The notes under the pieces: generated by a model
Told to the model about the DNA's origin: nothing
Databases searched by the model: none
The model's input: only the letters and a program-made list of their open reading frames with translations
Source of the DNA: Nocardioides eburneiflavus
GTDB taxonomy: Bacteria; Actinomycetota; Actinomycetes; Propionibacteriales; Nocardioidaceae
Reading direction: 5' to 3'
DNA: 64,000 bases
Assembly: GCF_004785795.1 (NCBI RefSeq)
Contig: NZ_SRRO01000001.1
Location: 3,038,001 to 3,102,000, forward strand
Position numbers and translations under genes: made by a program
Shown: in pieces, positions 7,552-15,497 of the stretch
How the letters are laid out: the number at the start of each line of letters is the position of its first letter
Position numbering within the stretch: position 1 is the first letter of the stretch

Positions 7552-9450
7552 ATGAGAATCCGTCGCATCGACATCGAGAACTTCCGAGGCATCAAGAGCG
7601 CGTCGTGGCGGCTGCCGAAGGACCAGGCGTTCTTCGCCCTCATCGGCCCCGGGGACTCCACGAAGACGACGCTCCTGACTGCGATCGAGCGAACGCTGCA
7701 CGACCGGGCCGGGATGACGTTCGCGGACACGGACTTCTACCGCGCAATGGTTGACGAGCCCATCCGTGTCCGGGTGGCCGTCGATGACTTGCCGGATGAA
7801 CTCATCGCAATGGATGCGTTCGGTGCGTTCCTCGCCGGAATCAACGACGCCGGTGAGTGGTTGCACGACCCGGTCGATGAGTCCGAGCGGTGCGTGATCG
7901 TCGAGCTGCTGGTCGAGGCGGACCTGGAGCCGATGTGGCAGTCCTACCGGCCGCCACTGGATGGTGGGGAAGACCAGGACGAGGAGACGCACCCTGTGCG
8001 GGCGCGTCACCGTGCGCGGATGACCGCGTACCGCATCGACGACCGTGTCGATGCGCACCTGCGCTGGTCGACGACATCGTCCCTGGGCAAGCTCACCGCG
8101 AAGCGCGGCGACACCAAAGCGACCCTGACGGTTGCGAACCGGGCGGCGCGTGATGCGGCCGGCGCCGCTGTCACCGACGACCTGAAGATCCTCGCGCACG
8201 AGGTGCAGAACGCGGTGCAGGCCATCGGCACCGCAGAGTTCGCCGACTTGAAGCCTGGTCTGGATATGTCGCTATCCAACACCCGCGGCAACCTCGCCCT
8301 CTTCGAGGGGGATGTCCCGCTTACGAACTTTGGTCTCGGCACCCGCCGGCTGACCGGCGCTGCGACCCAGCAACTCGCGAACGCGGGCTCGACCACGCTC
8401 CTGGTGGATGAGGTGGAGCACGGCCTGGAGCCTCACCGCCTGGTGCATCTGCTCGGCTACCTGCGGAACAAGGAGGCGTTCTCGCAGGTGTTCGTCACGA
8501 CGCACTCGCCAACGGCCCTGCTCCACCTCGAGCCGCAGGAGCTGATCATGGTCCGCTCAACCGCGAGCGGCACCACGGAGGTGCGGTCGCTTGATGACCC
8601 GGCGAGCTTGCGGCCCCTGCTGAAACGGTGCCCGGAGGCGTTCTTGTCGCGGCGGGTCGTCATCAACGAAGGCAAGACCGAGTACGGCGTTGTCCTCCGG
8701 CTGCTACAGGAGTGGGACTACGGCCCGGTGCCGGAAGCGGTGCCGTCTGCTGCGCTCGGAGTGGTGGCGTTGGAGGGCGACGGCGGCACCGGGTCGGCGA
8801 AATGGGCCAAGGAGTTCCTCGACGTCGGGTACGACGTCGTGTTGTTCATCGACAGCGATGAGCCGGACGCGAACGCGATGGTGCCCGACGTACAGCAACT
8901 CGGCGGCACGGTCGTCCAGTGGCCTGGCGGCGTGTGCATCGAAACGGCCGTCTGCTCCCAGCTCGATGAGGCCGGGCTGAACGGCTACATCGCCGCAGCT
9001 CTCGAGGTCGCAGACGACCCGGCCGCGTCGAAGCAGTCGTTCACCGACCACCTGCGCAAGTACGCCGTCCTGGACGGCCTGCCGCCGGCCGGAGTCGAGA
9101 TCCTCGACATGATCACCTGGACAGCCGCCGGCATCAGCCTGGACGCGTGCTGGACCGCGATCGCGCTTGTCTCGAAGGAGAAGGGCTGGTTCAAGCGCGT
9201 CGACAAGGGTCAACGTCTGGGTAGATTCCTTCTCGAGAGCGCGTCGCTGCAGACTGGCCCGGTCAGGGCGACGATCGATGAGCTCAAAGCCGCCATCTAC
9301 GCTCGCCCACCCGGCACGCAGACGACCACGCAACCAGCCCGGGACGGGGACCAGGCACAAGGCGCGCCTCAGACGGAGGCCCGCCCAGAGGCGCAGCAGC
9401 CGGAGCCGACTCCTGAACCACCGGCCGCGGGCACGTCCGCCGATGCCTGA
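7552..9450 (+). CDS. gajA: Gabija-type OLD-family ATPase/TOPRIM endonuclease (GajA-like)
   Basis: 632 residues. The N-terminal ABC-type ATPase starts with MRIRRIDIENFRGIKS. Its P-loop is IGPGDSTKTT (~31-40), with Thr where the usual Gly sits. The signature-like FGLGTRRLTGAA (~262), Walker B LLVDEVEHGLEP (~284) and H-loop TTHSPTALLHL (~315) follow. The C-terminal TOPRIM domain has its Glu in VVINEGKTEYG (~370) and the acidic pair in VVLFIDSDEPD (~432). The last ~50 residues are a Pro/Gln/Glu-rich tail. It overlaps the downstream helicase by 8 nt. GajA nicks DNA and, with GajB, protects against phage; a single OLD nuclease is the alternative, but the adjacent helicase argues for Gabija. Confidence 0.8.
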   Translation: MRIRRIDIENFRGIKSASWRLPKDQAFFALIGPGDSTKTTLLTAIERTLHDRAGMTFADTDFYRAMVDEPIRVRVAVDDLPDELIAMDAFGAFLAGINDAGEWLHDPVDESERCVIVELLVEADLEPMWQSYRPPLDGGEDQDEETHPVRARHRARMTAYRIDDRVDAHLRWSTTSSLGKLTAKRGDTKATLTVANRAARDAAGAAVTDDLKILAHEVQNAVQAIGTAEFADLKPGLDMSLSNTRGNLALFEGDVPLTNFGLGTRRLTGAATQQLANAGSTTLLVDEVEHGLEPHRLVHLLGYLRNKEAFSQVFVTTHSPTALLHLEPQELIMVRSTASGTTEVRSLDDPASLRPLLKRCPEAFLSRRVVINEGKTEYGVVLRLLQEWDYGPVPEAVPSAALGVVALEGDGGTGSAKWAKEFLDVGYDVVLFIDSDEPDANAMVPDVQQLGGTVVQWPGGVCIETAVCSQLDEAGLNGYIAAALEVADDPAASKQSFTDHLRKYAVLDGLPPAGVEILDMITWTAAGISLDACWTAIALVSKEKGWFKRVDKGQRLGRFLLESASLQTGPVRATIDELKAAIYARPPGTQTTTQPARDGDQAQGAPQTEARPEAQQPEPTPEPPAAGTSADA

Positions 9451-10933
9451 GCTGATCTCCACCGAGCTGGCGGCGGACGCTGCCGCGTTTGCGGTCGCGC
9501 TCCCCGCCTCGGTCGAGATGCCCGCTGGTGCCGGGAAGACCCACCTGCTGTCCGCAACCGCCAAGCACATCGTCGAGTGCGGCGGCCGTGTGCTGGTGCT
9601 GACCCACACCAACGCCGGTGTGTACGCGATCAACGCCCGCATGAAGCGGTTCGGCATCACCACGGGTGTCCAGGTCTCGACCATCACCTCGTTCGCGTAC
9701 CGCCTCGCACGCGCCTACCCGGATCTAGGGCAACTGCAGGTGCCGAAAGTGATGGTGCCGGCGCACTCGAAGGCGTACATCGACGCCGCCACCCGGGTCG
9801 CCTCGAGCAAGCACATCCAGGCCGTGCTGGCTGCGTCGTTCACGCACCTGCTCGTCGATGAGTACCAGGACTGCAACGAGAGCCACCACGCGTTCGTGTC
9901 CACCATCCGCGCGGCCGTCCCGGACACCGGGGTGCTTGGCGACCGATTGCAGGCCATCTTCGGGTTCAACGACCGACTCGCCGACTGGGCAGCCGTGGTG
10001 GCCGAGTACCCGCCGCACCCCACCACCATCAAGCCGTGGCGGTGGTCCGGCCACAACGATTCGCTCGGCGGTTGGCTCTTGGCGATCCGACCGCTGATGG
10101 TCCCCGGGCATGTCGTGAACTGGACCAACATCGCCCTTCCCGCTGGCGTGACCTTCCAGAACATCGCCGGGAACCAGCAAGGCGTGACGCAGGCCGCGTT
10201 CGCGACCTACCCCGCGAACGAGACCGTCCTCATCATCGCCGCCTGGCCCAACACCGCCAGGACCATCGCCGGCAACCTCAACGGCACCTTTACCGTCATG
10301 GAGGAGGTCGCCGGGAGGTTCATGGCCGAGAGCCTCGCAAACCTGGTTGCCACCGACCCGGCTGCGTACGCACTGTGGCTGTTCGACCTGACCAAGTCCT
10401 GCCACTGCGGCCACGGCGTCCTCGACACGGTGACCCTCCGGAACCGGTACGCGAACGGCCGGGTGGCGGGCGACTTGCTCGCTGGTGGATCGGGCAGCAG
10501 GGCTGGGGCCGAGGCAGCGATCGGAGCGTTCGACTTGGTCGTCTCGAACCCGACCCTGTCGAACTTGGCCACGGCGATGGACATCATCCCGGCGACTCCG
10601 GCGCTGCGGCTGCACTCGCACGAGGCCTGGTACGACGTGCAGACGTCCATACGCGGTGCGGTTGCCCAGGGCAACAACCCGGAAGTGTTGCTCGAAGAGC
10701 TCGCGAAGGCACGCGACGTGATGCGGTATGCCGGGCGGCGAGAACGCAAGCGCATCATCTCCCGCACGCTGTTGGTGAAAGGCCTGGAGTACGACCACGT
10801 CATCATCGCCGACGTCGGCGACCACGCGAAGGTCAACGACCTGTACGTCGCGCTCTCGCGGGCACGGAAGTCGATCACGATCCTGGGTAGCAGCGACACT
10901 CTCCGGCTGCAACCGTCACCCAACGGCCGCTGA
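9443..10933 (+). CDS. gajB: Gabija-type UvrD/Rep-like helicase (GajB-like)
   Basis: 496 residues, close to the ~494 of the studied GajB. It starts at the ATG overlapping the GajA stop. Superfamily 1 motifs occur in order: motif I PAGAGKTHLL (~27-36), Ia LTHTNAGV, motif II LLVDEYQDCN (~136), motif III GDRLQAIFGFND, motif V GLEYDHVIIADVG (~447) and motif VI LYVALSRARKS (~467). It is shorter than housekeeping UvrD/PcrA because the accessory subdomains are small. In Gabija, GajB joins the GajA assembly and acts on DNA ends. Overlap with gajA implies one transcript and matched stoichiometry. Confidence 0.8.
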   Translation: MPELISTELAADAAAFAVALPASVEMPAGAGKTHLLSATAKHIVECGGRVLVLTHTNAGVYAINARMKRFGITTGVQVSTITSFAYRLARAYPDLGQLQVPKVMVPAHSKAYIDAATRVASSKHIQAVLAASFTHLLVDEYQDCNESHHAFVSTIRAAVPDTGVLGDRLQAIFGFNDRLADWAAVVAEYPPHPTTIKPWRWSGHNDSLGGWLLAIRPLMVPGHVVNWTNIALPAGVTFQNIAGNQQGVTQAAFATYPANETVLIIAAWPNTARTIAGNLNGTFTVMEEVAGRFMAESLANLVATDPAAYALWLFDLTKSCHCGHGVLDTVTLRNRYANGRVAGDLLAGGSGSRAGAEAAIGAFDLVVSNPTLSNLATAMDIIPATPALRLHSHEAWYDVQTSIRGAVAQGNNPEVLLEELAKARDVMRYAGRRERKRIISRTLLVKGLEYDHVIIADVGDHAKVNDLYVALSRARKSITILGSSDTLRLQPSPNGR

Positions 10934-11409
10934 CGTATCCCGACGCGCCGTAGGGGGAGCTTCGGTCGCGACGGCGCCTAGCGGATCAGAGCCGCACCGA
11001 CGCTCGCGAGGGCTCGCGGACCGCGCCGCGTATGGCGACGCCGAGCCCGGCGAACTTGGGCCACGGCGCCCACGCGAAATCACGCTGTCGGTCACCCCCA
11101 CCGCCTACCGACTTCTCATGGGCTCCTCCTAACTCCCGAAGCGACATAACGCGAGTTGTTCAACAACGATGTCGAGTTTCAGTCTTCGCTGCATCTCGAC
11201 AAGAAGGCCGCGCAAGGGGTCGGCCGGGAACTTTTCATTTTTCGGGGGGACGGGGGCGTCCCCCCGCTCTGACCTGCGCAAACGCAACGACCGTATCCCC
11301 GTCGAGCAGGCGTCCCCCCTCGAAATCAGGGGTTTGGGGGGACGGATGCGGGGACGCCCGCTCGCGATCTTTCTGCCGTGCTCAGCCACGGACGAAAGGA
11401 GCGAGCGCG
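10934..11409. other. 476-bp intergenic region with inverted G/C-run repeats
   Basis: No convincing gene. The left third looks like decayed sequence after the helicase stop. The right part (11229-11345) holds an AT-rich patch (CTTTTCATTTTTC) next to GGGGGGACG/CGTCCCCCC repeats, listed separately. The start of the conjugation operon must lie here, because every gene downstream is closely packed on the + strand. No convincing -35/-10 pair could be assigned by eye. Confidence 0.5.
11244..11344. repeat. Four copies of GGGGGGACG or its complement (two hairpins)
   Basis: GGGGGGACG (11244-11252) and CGTCCCCCC (11257-11265) form a perfect 9-bp stem with a GGGG loop. CGTCCCCCC (11311-11319) and GGGGGGACG (11336-11344) form a second 9-bp stem with a 16-nt loop. 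The two hairpins lie 46 bp apart, just upstream of the HTH-protein gene that opens the conjugation operon. They could be a regulator site, a terminator for transcripts from upstream or part of an origin. The sequence shows only the symmetry. Confidence 0.6.
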
Positions 11410-12363
11410 ATGAGTGTGGGGGACCAGCTCGGCCTCGACGACAACAGCGAACTGCTCGACCAGGCCCGCCAGAAGTGGCCGGCCTGGGTGACCGCCGATC
11501 CGCGCCTCCGTGTGGTCGACAACTTCGACGACCTCCGCCCCTGGCTACCGACGGTGGACCACGAAACATCCGATCAGGTCCTCCTCGCGCTGGCCATGCT
11601 GGCGGCCCCCGACGGCGGCGACGACATCACCGCTGCGGCCGCTCTGGCCAAGTGCCTGCTGCCCGGCGCCTGCCGGCTCGCGGGCTGGCTGAGCACCCTC
11701 CCCCCACGCGAGGTCTTCCGCGACAGCCAGCCGGTGATGGCCGGCACCTGGTCAGCAGTCGAGCGAGTCGACGAGCTCGTGGCCTCGCAGCTGTGGATCG
11801 AGGTCCGCACCTTCAAGTGGCGCCGGACCCGCAAGGTCGCGGCCAACATTTTGATCAACACCCGCGTCGGTGTCCTCCGCGAGGTCGGCGACTTCTTCTA
11901 CGTCTCCCGCGCCGACCGCACCTGGGCCAACACCACCCTCGTCGAGTCCTTCTCGGCCGGCGACCTGACGAGCGCCGAGGGCGATGCCGGCTACTCGGCC
12001 GAGATGCCGACCGAGCGGGTCGCCGGCGCGCTGTTTCACCGCCCCGAGATCCTCGCCGACGCCGGACCCGAGCAGGAGGAGCCGTCGGCCACCGAGGAAC
12101 TCTTGGAGCTCCTCGCGTGGGCCTGCGACCACAAGGTCATCAGCCCCGCAGATCGGTACCTGCTGCTGTGCCTGGTCGAGGAGGCCGACCGAGTCGAGAC
12201 CCGCAGGCTGGCGCGCGGGTACGGCGGCCTGCTCAGCAACGAGGTGTCCAGCCGGGTCGCGCCCCGCATCGGGGTCTCTGAGGCAACCGTCCGTCGCCAC
12301 GGCTCGCGCACCATGCGCGCCCTCGCGGCGGCCGCCCCGAGGAAGTTCGGCCATGACGAATAG
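11410..12363 (+). CDS. HTH-containing protein opening the conjugation operon
   Basis: 317 residues. The ATG at 11410 follows GAAAGGAGCG; the frame is open upstream, but that part is not protein-like. The N-terminal two thirds are helical and Trp/Leu-rich with no recognised domain. The C-terminal ~90 residues (SPADRYLLLCLVEEA, then RIGVSEATVRRHGSRTMRAL) look like a region-4/LuxR-type helix-turn-helix. Being first in the operon and carrying an HTH, it is probably the transcriptional regulator or a replication/partition factor of the element. Neither can be confirmed from sequence alone. Confidence 0.6.
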   Translation: MSVGDQLGLDDNSELLDQARQKWPAWVTADPRLRVVDNFDDLRPWLPTVDHETSDQVLLALAMLAAPDGGDDITAAAALAKCLLPGACRLAGWLSTLPPREVFRDSQPVMAGTWSAVERVDELVASQLWIEVRTFKWRRTRKVAANILINTRVGVLREVGDFFYVSRADRTWANTTLVESFSAGDLTSAEGDAGYSAEMPTERVAGALFHRPEILADAGPEQEEPSATEELLELLAWACDHKVISPADRYLLLCLVEEADRVETRRLARGYGGLLSNEVSSRVAPRIGVSEATVRRHGSRTMRALAAAAPRKFGHDE

Positions 12364-12424
12364 GCCCGGAAGTGATCGCTCGCGCCACCCCGCGACACAT
12401 AGGCGACTGGAGGTGGTGAAGCCC

Positions 12425-12643
12425 ATGACAAACACCCACGACGGCGAGACCCATACGCCGGAGCAGATCGCCGAGCTGTTCGCGATCGCCGGCCGCGAGA
12501 TCGAGGCGATCGAGCAGCTGACCGGCTGCGTCGCCCAGCTGCACGAAGTCCAGGCCGCGAAGGCGCGGCTGGCGACCCTGACCCCGGCCGAGGTCCGCGC
12601 CGCGCTCGAGTTCCGCCGCGGCACCCTCGGGGAGGCCCAGTGA
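12425..12643 (+). CDS. Small helical protein of the conjugation operon
   Basis: 72 residues. The ATG at 12425 is 8 nt after GGAGGTGG. The protein is strongly alpha-helical and acidic (PEQIAELFAIAGREIEAIEQ) and probably forms a coiled coil. Its stop overlaps the GTG of the ParA-like gene (GTGA), so the two are coupled. No family recognised; an adaptor or partner for the ParA-like protein is the simplest reading of the context. Confidence 0.6.
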   Translation: MTNTHDGETHTPEQIAELFAIAGREIEAIEQLTGCVAQLHEVQAAKARLATLTPAEVRAALEFRRGTLGEAQ

Positions 12644-13488
12644 GCACCCAGACCGCGAGTCGCCCGGTCGGTGTCGACGAGCTCAAGCGAGCCTGGCACG
12701 CACTGAACGCCGGCGAGTTCCGCACCGGCCCGGGCGCCGGCAAGGGCCCCCGCGGCCGCGGCGCCGCCGCCGAGGACAACTGGTCACCGGCCGACGGCGA
12801 GCACACCATCGCCGTGATGGGGTCCGCAGGCTCGGTCGGCGCGAGCACCGTCGCCCTGGCCATCGGCCTCGCCGCAGCCGCCCCGGTCCGAGTCATCGAG
12901 TGCTGCTCGGTCACCGCCTCCGGACTGGCCGCGGCGAGCACCGCCGAGCTCGGCCTGCACCCGACCGACTGGCGTCAGGGCAAGCGCGACCACGTTCTGC
13001 TCGAGCGCGCCAGCGAGGTCCTCGCCGGCGTCGACGAGGTCCCGCTGCCCACCGAGGCGCAGAACGAGAACCAGCTGACCATCCTCGACATCGGTTGGGA
13101 GGCCGGCCAGCTGCTGGCCACCGACTGCTGGCTGGCCGGAGCCGTCCGCGCCGCGGACCAGCTCGTCCTGGTCACCACCGCCACCGTCCCCGGGATGCGT
13201 CGCGCCGGAGTCGCCATGGACCTGCTGGCCGGCTACTGGCAGCCCGAGCAGATCGCCCTCGCAATCCGCGGGCCGCGCCGCAAGAAGTGGCCGCGCGGCC
13301 TCGAGCACGCCGGCGGCCCGGCCGTCTGCCGTGCTCTGGACGCGGACCGGTGCGTGGAGATCCCCGTTGACCGCGAGCTCGCGGTCAACGGCCTGGACTC
13401 CCGACCCGTCCCGGCCTCCCTGATCTCGGCAGCACGTCAGCTGCTCGAGCCCGCACAGCTGCCCACTGACACCAGCGAAAGCGCCTGA
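12640..13488 (+). CDS. ParA/MinD-fold protein with degenerate Walker A
   Basis: 282 residues from the GTG overlapping the upstream stop. After a ~50-residue flexible Gly/Arg-rich start, the fold reads as a MinD/ParA-type P-loop: HTIAVMGSAGSVGASTVALA (~55-74), a switch region LTILDIGWEAG (~146) and ADQLVLVTTATVPGMRRAG (~172). The usual KGGxGKT loop is GSAGSVGAST, lacking both the signature lysine and the P-loop lysine, so ATP hydrolysis is doubtful. Similar proteins sit at the start of actinobacterial conjugation operons and may position the transfer machinery. The C-terminus is disordered. Confidence 0.65.
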   Translation: MSTQTASRPVGVDELKRAWHALNAGEFRTGPGAGKGPRGRGAAAEDNWSPADGEHTIAVMGSAGSVGASTVALAIGLAAAAPVRVIECCSVTASGLAAASTAELGLHPTDWRQGKRDHVLLERASEVLAGVDEVPLPTEAQNENQLTILDIGWEAGQLLATDCWLAGAVRAADQLVLVTTATVPGMRRAGVAMDLLAGYWQPEQIALAIRGPRRKKWPRGLEHAGGPAVCRALDADRCVEIPVDRELAVNGLDSRPVPASLISAARQLLEPAQLPTDTSESA

Positions 13489-13526
13489 CCCGCCCGGGGT
13501 CAGCAACCCGGAAAGGAAGTCCACCC

Positions 13527-13820
13527 ATGGACGTCATGACCGCAACCGCAACCACCGTGATGGCTGTCTGCCCGAAGGCGCCGCCGGGTGCTGTCGGCCC
13601 CACCAACGAGATCACCAGCTACGTGCTGTGGGGCGTCATCGTCCTGTTCGGTCTCGGCATCATCATCGCGATCGGCGCGATCATCGCCGGCCGAGTGTTC
13701 TCCCTGCCGCACGCCTCCAAGGTCGGCGTGATCTCGGTGGTGGTCGTGTTCGCCTGCGCGATCGCCTACCTGGTGCTGCCCGGCATGCTCAACGGGATCC
13801 TCGGCAAGGGCTGCATCTGA
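13527..13820 (+). CDS. Small two-helix membrane protein of the T4SS operon
   Basis: 97 residues, ATG preceded by GGAAAGGAAG. Two hydrophobic helices (YVLWGVIVLFGLGIIIAIGA and VISVVVVFACAIAYLVLPG) are separated by a short basic loop. Size, topology and position just before the VirB8-like and VirB6-like genes resemble VirB2/TrbC-type pilin subunits, though there is no sequence motif to prove it. The stop overlaps the ATG of the next gene (TGATG). Confidence 0.6.
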   Translation: MDVMTATATTVMAVCPKAPPGAVGPTNEITSYVLWGVIVLFGLGIIIAIGAIIAGRVFSLPHASKVGVISVVVVFACAIAYLVLPGMLNGILGKGCI

Positions 13821-14698
13821 TGCGGCGCGCAGCCACGAAGCAGGCAGAAGGCACCAGCGAGTGGAGCCGGCGCCGGCTGCTCGGCATCCTGGCCGCCACC
13901 GTCGCCGTGGCTGTGCTCCTGCTCGGCGGCCTCGCGTACGCGGTCTACCTCGCGGTCGCCGGCATCGGTGACGAGGCCGGCGCGAACACCGGCGTGGCCA
14001 CCGGCGAGACCGAGCGCTCAACGGTGGCCCGCGGTGCCGCGCATCGCGATGAGATCGCGGCCGAGCCGATGCTGACCGTGCCCGAGAGCGCCGCCTTCCC
14101 GGCCGAGACCACCAGCATCGAGGCGCCGGAGATCAAGATCCCGACCGGGACCGGAGTCAACGGGCCCGCGTTCGTGATGACCGGGTTCCCGCACACCCCG
14201 GAGGGCGCGATCGGCCAGCTCGCCCAGATCGACCTCGCGGTGCTGCAGTCGATGAGCCTGAGCACCGCCGAGGAGGTCTACAACGCCTGGGCGCTGCCCG
14301 GCGGGGTCCGCGCCGAGGAATGGTGGATCACCGCCAGCGTCCGTGCGTTCCTCTCCAGCACCGGGATGGGCGAGGTCAAGGACCCCAGCGCCTCGGTGAC
14401 CCTGGAACCGGCCGCCGCGCTGGTCAAGGGCACCGACGGCCACGACTGGGCGACGGTCTGCGTGCTGATGAAGGTCAGCGCCACCTACAAGTCCGAAGGC
14501 CAGATCGCCTTCGCGCACTGCGAGCGCATGCAGTGGGTCGGCGGCCGCTGGATGGTCGCCCCCGGCGCCCCGCCGGCACCCGCACCCGCGACCTGGCCCG
14601 GCACCCAGCTGGCACACGAGGCCGGCTGGCGCACCTGGTCCACCACCGACCACACCACCGAACCCGCCCACCCCGGCGACACGGAAGGGGAGCGCTGA
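13820..14698 (+). CDS. Single-pass T4SS protein, VirB8/TcpC-like topology
   Basis: 292 residues. A short basic cytoplasmic N-terminus, one membrane helix (LLGILAATVAVAVLLLGGLA, ~20-45), a flexible Thr/Glu/Pro linker and an extracellular alpha+beta domain (~115-265) follow. The domain contains AEEVYNAWALPGGVRAEEWW and VCVLMKVSATYKSEGQIAFA, consistent with an NTF2-like/VirB8 fold. It overlaps the upstream small membrane protein gene and is 1 bp from the next gene, which has the same layout, so the pair may form a heteromeric periplasmic or wall-side core. Fold assignment is inference from topology. Confidence 0.55.
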   Translation: MRRAATKQAEGTSEWSRRRLLGILAATVAVAVLLLGGLAYAVYLAVAGIGDEAGANTGVATGETERSTVARGAAHRDEIAAEPMLTVPESAAFPAETTSIEAPEIKIPTGTGVNGPAFVMTGFPHTPEGAIGQLAQIDLAVLQSMSLSTAEEVYNAWALPGGVRAEEWWITASVRAFLSSTGMGEVKDPSASVTLEPAAALVKGTDGHDWATVCVLMKVSATYKSEGQIAFAHCERMQWVGGRWMVAPGAPPAPAPATWPGTQLAHEAGWRTWSTTDHTTEPAHPGDTEGER

Positions 14699-14699
14699 C

Positions 14700-15497
14700 A
14701 TGCGCAACCGGATCAACGACTCGATGGGGCAGTCCCGCACGACCCTGCTGCGCGTGGGGGTCCTGGTCGCGATCGCCGTCCTCGTGGCGACCGCCGTCTG
14801 GCTCGGAGCGCGCGGCCGCACCGATGACAACAGCGGAACCGACAAGACATCCGGGGACCCCTCGATCCAGACCGGGCAGCAGGGGCAGAACGTCTCGGTC
14901 GACCAGGTCGCCCCGGAGACCGCACCGACCGACGGCGTCGTCATCCCCACCGGTGCCGAGCAGGTCGACGGCTACCCGACCCGGTTCCCCCAGACCGACC
15001 TGGGCGCCGTCGCGCTGCAGGTCGAGGTCGCCAAGGCACAGGTCGGGTTCGATTACGACCAGGCGGCCACCGTCGCCGGCCTCTACGCGACACCTGAGGA
15101 CAAGGCTGTCTTCGAGCAGCGCGCCCGCGACGCCGTCGCGCTGCGCCGCCAGCAGACCGGCGTCCCGAAGGAGGGGGACGTCCCCCCGCCCGCGTCGTAC
15201 ACCGTGACGCCGATCGCCTACACCCTCGAGGAGCTCGACACCGGCTACTACGCGGTGAACCTGCTCAGCTACGTCACCCTCACCACCGCCAACGGCAAGG
15301 TCAGCGACGGCCTCTACGCCGGCACCCAGCTCATGCGGTGGCTCGAGGTCGACGGCGTGGGCGACTGGCGCCTGGTCCAGGGCAGCACCGCAGACATCGA
15401 GCACCTGGTCTCCACCGGACAGCCCAAGGCGGTCGCGCCGGGCACCCCGGAGTACAAGCAGGCCGGCTGGATCCCGATCAACGGAGCACCCCAGTGA
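14700..15497 (+). CDS. Second single-pass T4SS protein, VirB8-like topology
   Basis: 265 residues; the ATG follows GGAAGGGGAG. One N-terminal helix (VGVLVAIAVLVATAVWLGAR, ~20-40), an acidic disordered linker (~45-90) and a C-terminal domain with FPQTDLGAVALQVEVAKAQV and MRWLEVDGVGDWRLVQGST are seen. The terminal WRLV...AGW pattern resembles NTF2-like domains of actinobacterial conjugation proteins. The stop overlaps the GTG of the VirB6-like gene. Probably an envelope subunit of the transfer channel. Confidence 0.55.
   Translation: MRNRINDSMGQSRTTLLRVGVLVAIAVLVATAVWLGARGRTDDNSGTDKTSGDPSIQTGQQGQNVSVDQVAPETAPTDGVVIPTGAEQVDGYPTRFPQTDLGAVALQVEVAKAQVGFDYDQAATVAGLYATPEDKAVFEQRARDAVALRRQQTGVPKEGDVPPPASYTVTPIAYTLEELDTGYYAVNLLSYVTLTTANGKVSDGLYAGTQLMRWLEVDGVGDWRLVQGSTADIEHLVSTGQPKAVAPGTPEYKQAGWIPINGAPQ

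Noticed and set aside
15173..15186. Palindrome GGGGGACGTCCCCC resembling the repeats at 11244-11344
   Set aside because: Inside the coding sequence of a VirB8-like gene and explained by GC-rich codons; not next to a promoter.
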